A stretch of 8,260 nucleotides of DNA from JBGQDM01 sp041495845. GTDB lineage: Bacteria > Acidobacteriota > Terriglobia > Terriglobales > Acidobacteriaceae. Below, in pieces: positions 5,704 to 8,260 of this stretch. The notes beneath the pieces were generated by a model. It saw only the letters and a list, made by a program, of their open reading frames with translations, did not search any database and was not told the DNA's origin. A program made the position numbers and the translations under genes. Each line of letters begins with the position of its first letter. Within the stretch, counting starts at the first letter, position 1. The DNA is taken from positions 1 through 8,260 of the forward strand of contig JBGQDM010000123.1 of NCBI GenBank assembly GCA_041495845.1, read 5' to 3'.

Positions 5704-7125
5704 ATGTCTGCGTCTTACAACGGTGTCCCCGTGCCCGCGCAGGGTGAGCGCATTACCTACGCGGCAGGCAAGTATTCAGTGCCTAACCGCCCCATCATTC
5801 CTTTCATTGAAGGCGACGGCACCGGCCGCGACATCTGGAAGGCGTCGCAGCGCGTCTTCGATGCAGCGGTGGAGAAGGCTTATGGCGGCAAGCGCGCGGT
5901 GGCCTGGTATGAAGTGTTTGCCGGAGAAAAAGCGAAGTCCCGCTTCGACACTTGGCTGCCCGACGAAACCGTGGACGCCATCCGCGAATTTCGTGTCGCC
6001 ATCAAAGGGCCGTTGACCACACCGGTCGGCGGCGGCATCCGCTCGCTCAACGTTACCCTGCGGCAACTGCTCGACCTGTACTGCTGCGTGCGCCCGGTCC
6101 GCTATTACCAGGGCACGCCCTCCCCGGTGCGCCATCCCGAGCGCATGGACATCGTCATCTTCCGCGAGAACACGGAGGACGTGTACGCGGGCATCGAGTG
6201 GGAACAGGGCACGCCCGAAGCCGCCCGCCTCATCGAATTCCTCAACAAGGAGATGCTGAAGGGCAGCAAGAAGCAGGTGCGCCTCGATTCCGGCATCGGC
6301 ATCAAACCGATTTCCATCACCGGCACCAAGCGGCTGGTGCGCATGGCCATCCAGCATGCCCTGGAGAAGAAGCTCAGGGTGGTCACGCTGGTGCATAAGG
6401 GCAACATTCAGAAATTCACCGAAGGCGCCTTTCGTAAATGGGGATACGAGCTGGCGGTCGAGGAATTTCGCGCCCGGGTGGTGACCGAACGCGAGAGTTG
6501 GATTCTCGACAACAAGGACAAGAACCCGAACCTGACGGTTGAACAGAACGCCCAACTGGTTGAACCGGGCATGGAATTTGCTCCGGAGTCGTTCCGCAAA
6601 GAGGTGTGCGCGGAAGTCAAACAAGTGCTTGATTTTATTTACGGCACACACGGCAAGGGCGCGTGGAAAACCAAGCTCATGATCAATGACCGCATCGCTG
6701 ACTCGATCTTCCAGCAGGTGGTCACGCGGCCTGATGAGTATTCAGTGCTGGCCACGCCCAACCTGAACGGCGACTACATTTCCGACGCCTGCGCCGCCCA
6801 GGTGGGCGGACTCGGGATCGCGCCCGGCGCCAACATCGGCGACGGCTATGCCATCTTCGAAGCCACGCACGGCACGGCGCCGAAATATGCCGACAAGGAC
6901 GTGATCAATCCCGGATCCCTCATCCTCTCCGGCGTCATGATGTTTCGACACATGGGCTGGAACGAGGCCGCCGACTTGGTGGAGCAGGGACTGGAGCGCA
7001 CCATCATGCAGAAAAAAGTGACCTATGATTTTGAACGGCAGATGGAAGGCGCCACCAAAGTAAAGACGAGTGAGTTCGGCACCCACATCATTGCCAACAT
7101 GGAAGTGGGTGTAGCAGCAGATTAA
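5704..7125 (+). CDS. icd: NADP-dependent isocitrate dehydrogenase, long form
   Basis: The enzyme oxidatively decarboxylates isocitrate to 2-oxoglutarate in the cytoplasmic TCA cycle. The 473-residue sequence aligns throughout with E. coli Icd from memory. Isocitrate-site residues are present: S114 and N116 in GGGIRSLNV, R120, R130, R154, Y161 and K232; metal ligands are D329, D357 and D361. NADP specificity is indicated by K394 and Y395 in HGTAPKY and by Y441 and R445 in VTYDFER, equivalent to E. coli K344, Y345, Y391 and R395. S114 corresponds to E. coli S113, the AceK phosphorylation site, but no AceK gene is in the window. Compared with E. coli (416 residues) it has about 44 extra residues between K232 and D329, as in cyanobacterial Icd. 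It starts at ATG 5704 behind a strong ribosome binding site and is followed 46 bases later by mdh in the same direction. Confidence 0.97.
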   Translation: MSASYNGVPVPAQGERITYAAGKYSVPNRPIIPFIEGDGTGRDIWKASQRVFDAAVEKAYGGKRAVAWYEVFAGEKAKSRFDTWLPDETVDAIREFRVAIKGPLTTPVGGGIRSLNVTLRQLLDLYCCVRPVRYYQGTPSPVRHPERMDIVIFRENTEDVYAGIEWEQGTPEAARLIEFLNKEMLKGSKKQVRLDSGIGIKPISITGTKRLVRMAIQHALEKKLRVVTLVHKGNIQKFTEGAFRKWGYELAVEEFRARVVTERESWILDNKDKNPNLTVEQNAQLVEPGMEFAPESFRKEVCAEVKQVLDFIYGTHGKGAWKTKLMINDRIADSIFQQVVTRPDEYSVLATPNLNGDYISDACAAQVGGLGIAPGANIGDGYAIFEATHGTAPKYADKDVINPGSLILSGVMMFRHMGWNEAADLVEQGLERTIMQKKVTYDFERQMEGATKVKTSEFGTHIIANMEVGVAAD

Positions 7126-7128
7126 TTT

Positions 7129-7146
7129 GTCATGCTGAGCGCAACG
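7129..7146 (+). repeat. Dispersed intergenic repeat, copy B
   Basis: GTCATGCTGAGCGCAACG begins four bases after the icd stop codon and differs from copy A at two of 18 positions, in the opposite orientation. The second half of the element, expected to end near GCATC, has decayed here to a looser match (CCATC). It lies within the 46-base icd-mdh gap. Confidence 0.6.
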
Positions 7147-7171
7147 TAAACCATCATCCAAGAGGACTCAT

Positions 7172-8098
7172 ATGCGAAAGAAAATATCGATTGTTGGTTC
7201 GGGAAATGTGGGCGCGACGGCGGCGCACTGGGTGGCGTCGAAAGAATTGGCCGACGTGGTATTGATTGACATTCTCGAAGGCGTACCCCAGGGCAAGGGT
7301 CTTGATCTGCTCGAGGCCATGCCCATTGAGAAGCGCGATTCTCACGTGCTTGGCACCAACGACTACAAAGACACGGCGAACTCCGACATTGTGATCATCA
7401 CCGCCGGCATTCCCCGCAAGCCGGGCATGAGTCGCGATGACCTGCTCAACACGAACTACAACATCATGAAGGCGGTGGTGGGTGAAGTGGTCAAGTACTC
7501 GCCCAACTGCATTCTGATCATCGTTTCCAACCCACTGGATGCGATGGCGCAGACCGCCTATAAGCTCAGCGGATTTTCGCGCAACCGGGTCATCGGCATG
7601 GCAGGCGTGTTGGATTCGGCGCGGTTTCGGACCTTCATCGCCGAGGAACTTAAGGTGAGCGTGGAAAACGTGACCGCATTCGTGCTGGGCGGACACGGGG
7701 ACACCATGGTGCCGCTCCCACGCTATTCCACGGTGGCGGGGATTCCCATCACCGAACTCATCGCCCCGGACCGCCTGGCGCAGATTGTGCAACGCACGCG
7801 TGACGGCGGCGCCGAGATCGTGAAATATCTCAAGACCGGCAGCGCCTACTACGCCCCTTCCGCCGCCGCGGTGGAAATGGCCGAGGCCATCCTCAAAGAC
7901 AAGAAGAAAATCCTGCCCTGCGCCGTGTACCTGGAAGGCGAATACGGCATTACGGGCCTCTACGTCGGAGTCCCCGCCAAGCTGGGCTCGAAGGGCGTGG
8001 AGCAGGTGATCGAAATCAAGTTGACGGCGGAAGAGAAGGTCGCACTGGACAAGAGCGCAGCGGCGGTCAAGGAATTGTGCGCCGTCATCAACGTCTAG
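7172..8098 (+). CDS. mdh: Malate dehydrogenase, LDH-like type
   Basis: This 308-residue enzyme interconverts malate and oxaloacetate with NAD in the TCA cycle. The Rossmann motif GSGNVG is at 9-14, and D33 after the second beta strand fits NAD preference. The mobile loop AGIPRKPGMSRDD (78-90) carries R82, the residue that favours malate over lactate (lactate dehydrogenases have glutamine there), and the second substrate arginine R88. SNPLDAM is at 119-125. The catalytic pair is D148 in GVLDSARFR and H175 in GGHGDTMVP, with R151 for substrate binding. Length fits the 305-320 residue bacterial LDH-like family, found in Acidobacteria, Chlorobi and Bacilli. The start has AGAGGA (7161-7166) five bases upstream. 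No promoter is seen in the 46 bases after icd, so co-transcription from the icd promoter is likely. Confidence 0.97.
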   Translation: MRKKISIVGSGNVGATAAHWVASKELADVVLIDILEGVPQGKGLDLLEAMPIEKRDSHVLGTNDYKDTANSDIVIITAGIPRKPGMSRDDLLNTNYNIMKAVVGEVVKYSPNCILIIVSNPLDAMAQTAYKLSGFSRNRVIGMAGVLDSARFRTFIAEELKVSVENVTAFVLGGHGDTMVPLPRYSTVAGIPITELIAPDRLAQIVQRTRDGGAEIVKYLKTGSAYYAPSAAAVEMAEAILKDKKKILPCAVYLEGEYGITGLYVGVPAKLGSKGVEQVIEIKLTAEEKVALDKSAAAVKELCAVINV

Positions 8099-8260
8099 GA
8101 GTGGATGGAAAGAAACAGAGAGTGGTCATCCTGAACGGGAGCGGGTTGATTTGCAATTAGGGGCAATCATCGCACGCTTTTCCGCGCCATCCATCGACGC
8201 CTTCTTTCACAATGATTGGCACCATGATCAGGGCAGCGCTTGGGTCTGCCCACCACCATC
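8099..8260. other. Intergenic region after mdh, no supported gene
   Basis: The 162 bases hold repeat copy C but no convincing terminator; only five-base pairings such as TGATT with AATCA are seen. In-frame ATGs at 8212 and 8224 stay open to the window end (MIGTMIRAALGS and onwards) but lack a ribosome binding site. On the minus strand one frame stays open from the window edge to a TGA after ten codons, so the end of a convergent gene is equally possible. Neither can be called. Confidence 0.4.
8125..8143 (+). repeat. Decayed dispersed repeat, copy C
   Basis: GTCATCCTGAACGGGAGCG resembles the variant GTCATCCTGAGCGAAGCG that I recall for this repeat type, and copies A and B more loosely. It lies 26 bases after the mdh stop. 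The match is degenerate, so the call is tentative. Confidence 0.35.

Noticed and set aside
5776..6651. Minus-strand open frame of 291 codons opposite icd
   Set aside because: The sense strand aligns with isocitrate dehydrogenase over its whole length, and the antisense product is recognisable only as a shadow.
7154..7792. Minus-strand open frame of 212 codons opposite mdh
   Set aside because: The mdh sense frame is complete with all active-site residues; the antisense product is His/Val/Gly-rich with no motifs.
8101..8160. GTG-initiated 19-codon frame right after mdh with an overlapping AGGAG
   Set aside because: It is very short, its Shine-Dalgarno sequence overlaps the start codon, and it runs through the degenerate repeat copy C.

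Overview
The window reads as an ordinary chromosomal segment of a GC-rich Gram-negative bacterium, most likely an acidobacterium of the Terriglobia/Acidobacteriia type. This assignment is an inference. It rests on a long isocitrate dehydrogenase next to an LDH-like malate dehydrogenase, an exported M13 metallopeptidase, a small membrane protein family I associate with acidobacterial genomes, and short intergenic repeats of the GTCATSCTGAGCG type that I recall from that phylum. There are no RNA genes, insertion sequences, CRISPR arrays or phage genes. No intergenic gap exceeds about 160 bases.

Layout: (1) 22-2202, minus strand: a large polytopic membrane protein with four histidine/glutamine-rich motifs in its membrane part and a C-terminal TPR domain. 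(2) 2203-2363: a divergent intergenic region with one promoter candidate for each direction. (3) 2364-4424, plus strand: an exported M13 (neprilysin/PepO-like) zinc endopeptidase with all key residues. (4) 4425-4518: a gap with a strong hairpin followed by a T-rich stretch. (5) 4519-5076, plus strand: a small exported protein of unknown function with beta-rich character. (6) 5077-5123: a short convergent gap holding one copy of a dispersed repeat. (7) 5124-5642, minus strand: a small membrane protein of unknown function. (8) 5643-5703: a 61-base divergent region with the TATAAT box and strong ribosome binding site of the next gene. (9) 5704-7125 and 7172-8098, plus strand: NADP-type isocitrate dehydrogenase (icd) and malate dehydrogenase (mdh), 46 bases apart and probably co-transcribed. 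(10) 8099-8260: no supported gene; a decayed repeat copy and possibly the very start of the next gene.

Functionally, icd and mdh are a TCA-cycle pair, making 2-oxoglutarate plus NADPH and interconverting malate and oxaloacetate. The other genes are envelope-related (a membrane TPR protein, a secreted peptidase, a small exported protein and a small membrane protein), and nothing in the sequence ties them to the TCA genes. I did not find a clear new multi-gene system. The points most worth a second look are the histidine-motif/TPR membrane protein, the unrecognised small envelope proteins, the 44-residue insertion in the isocitrate dehydrogenase, and the repeat copies placed in the intergenic gaps.
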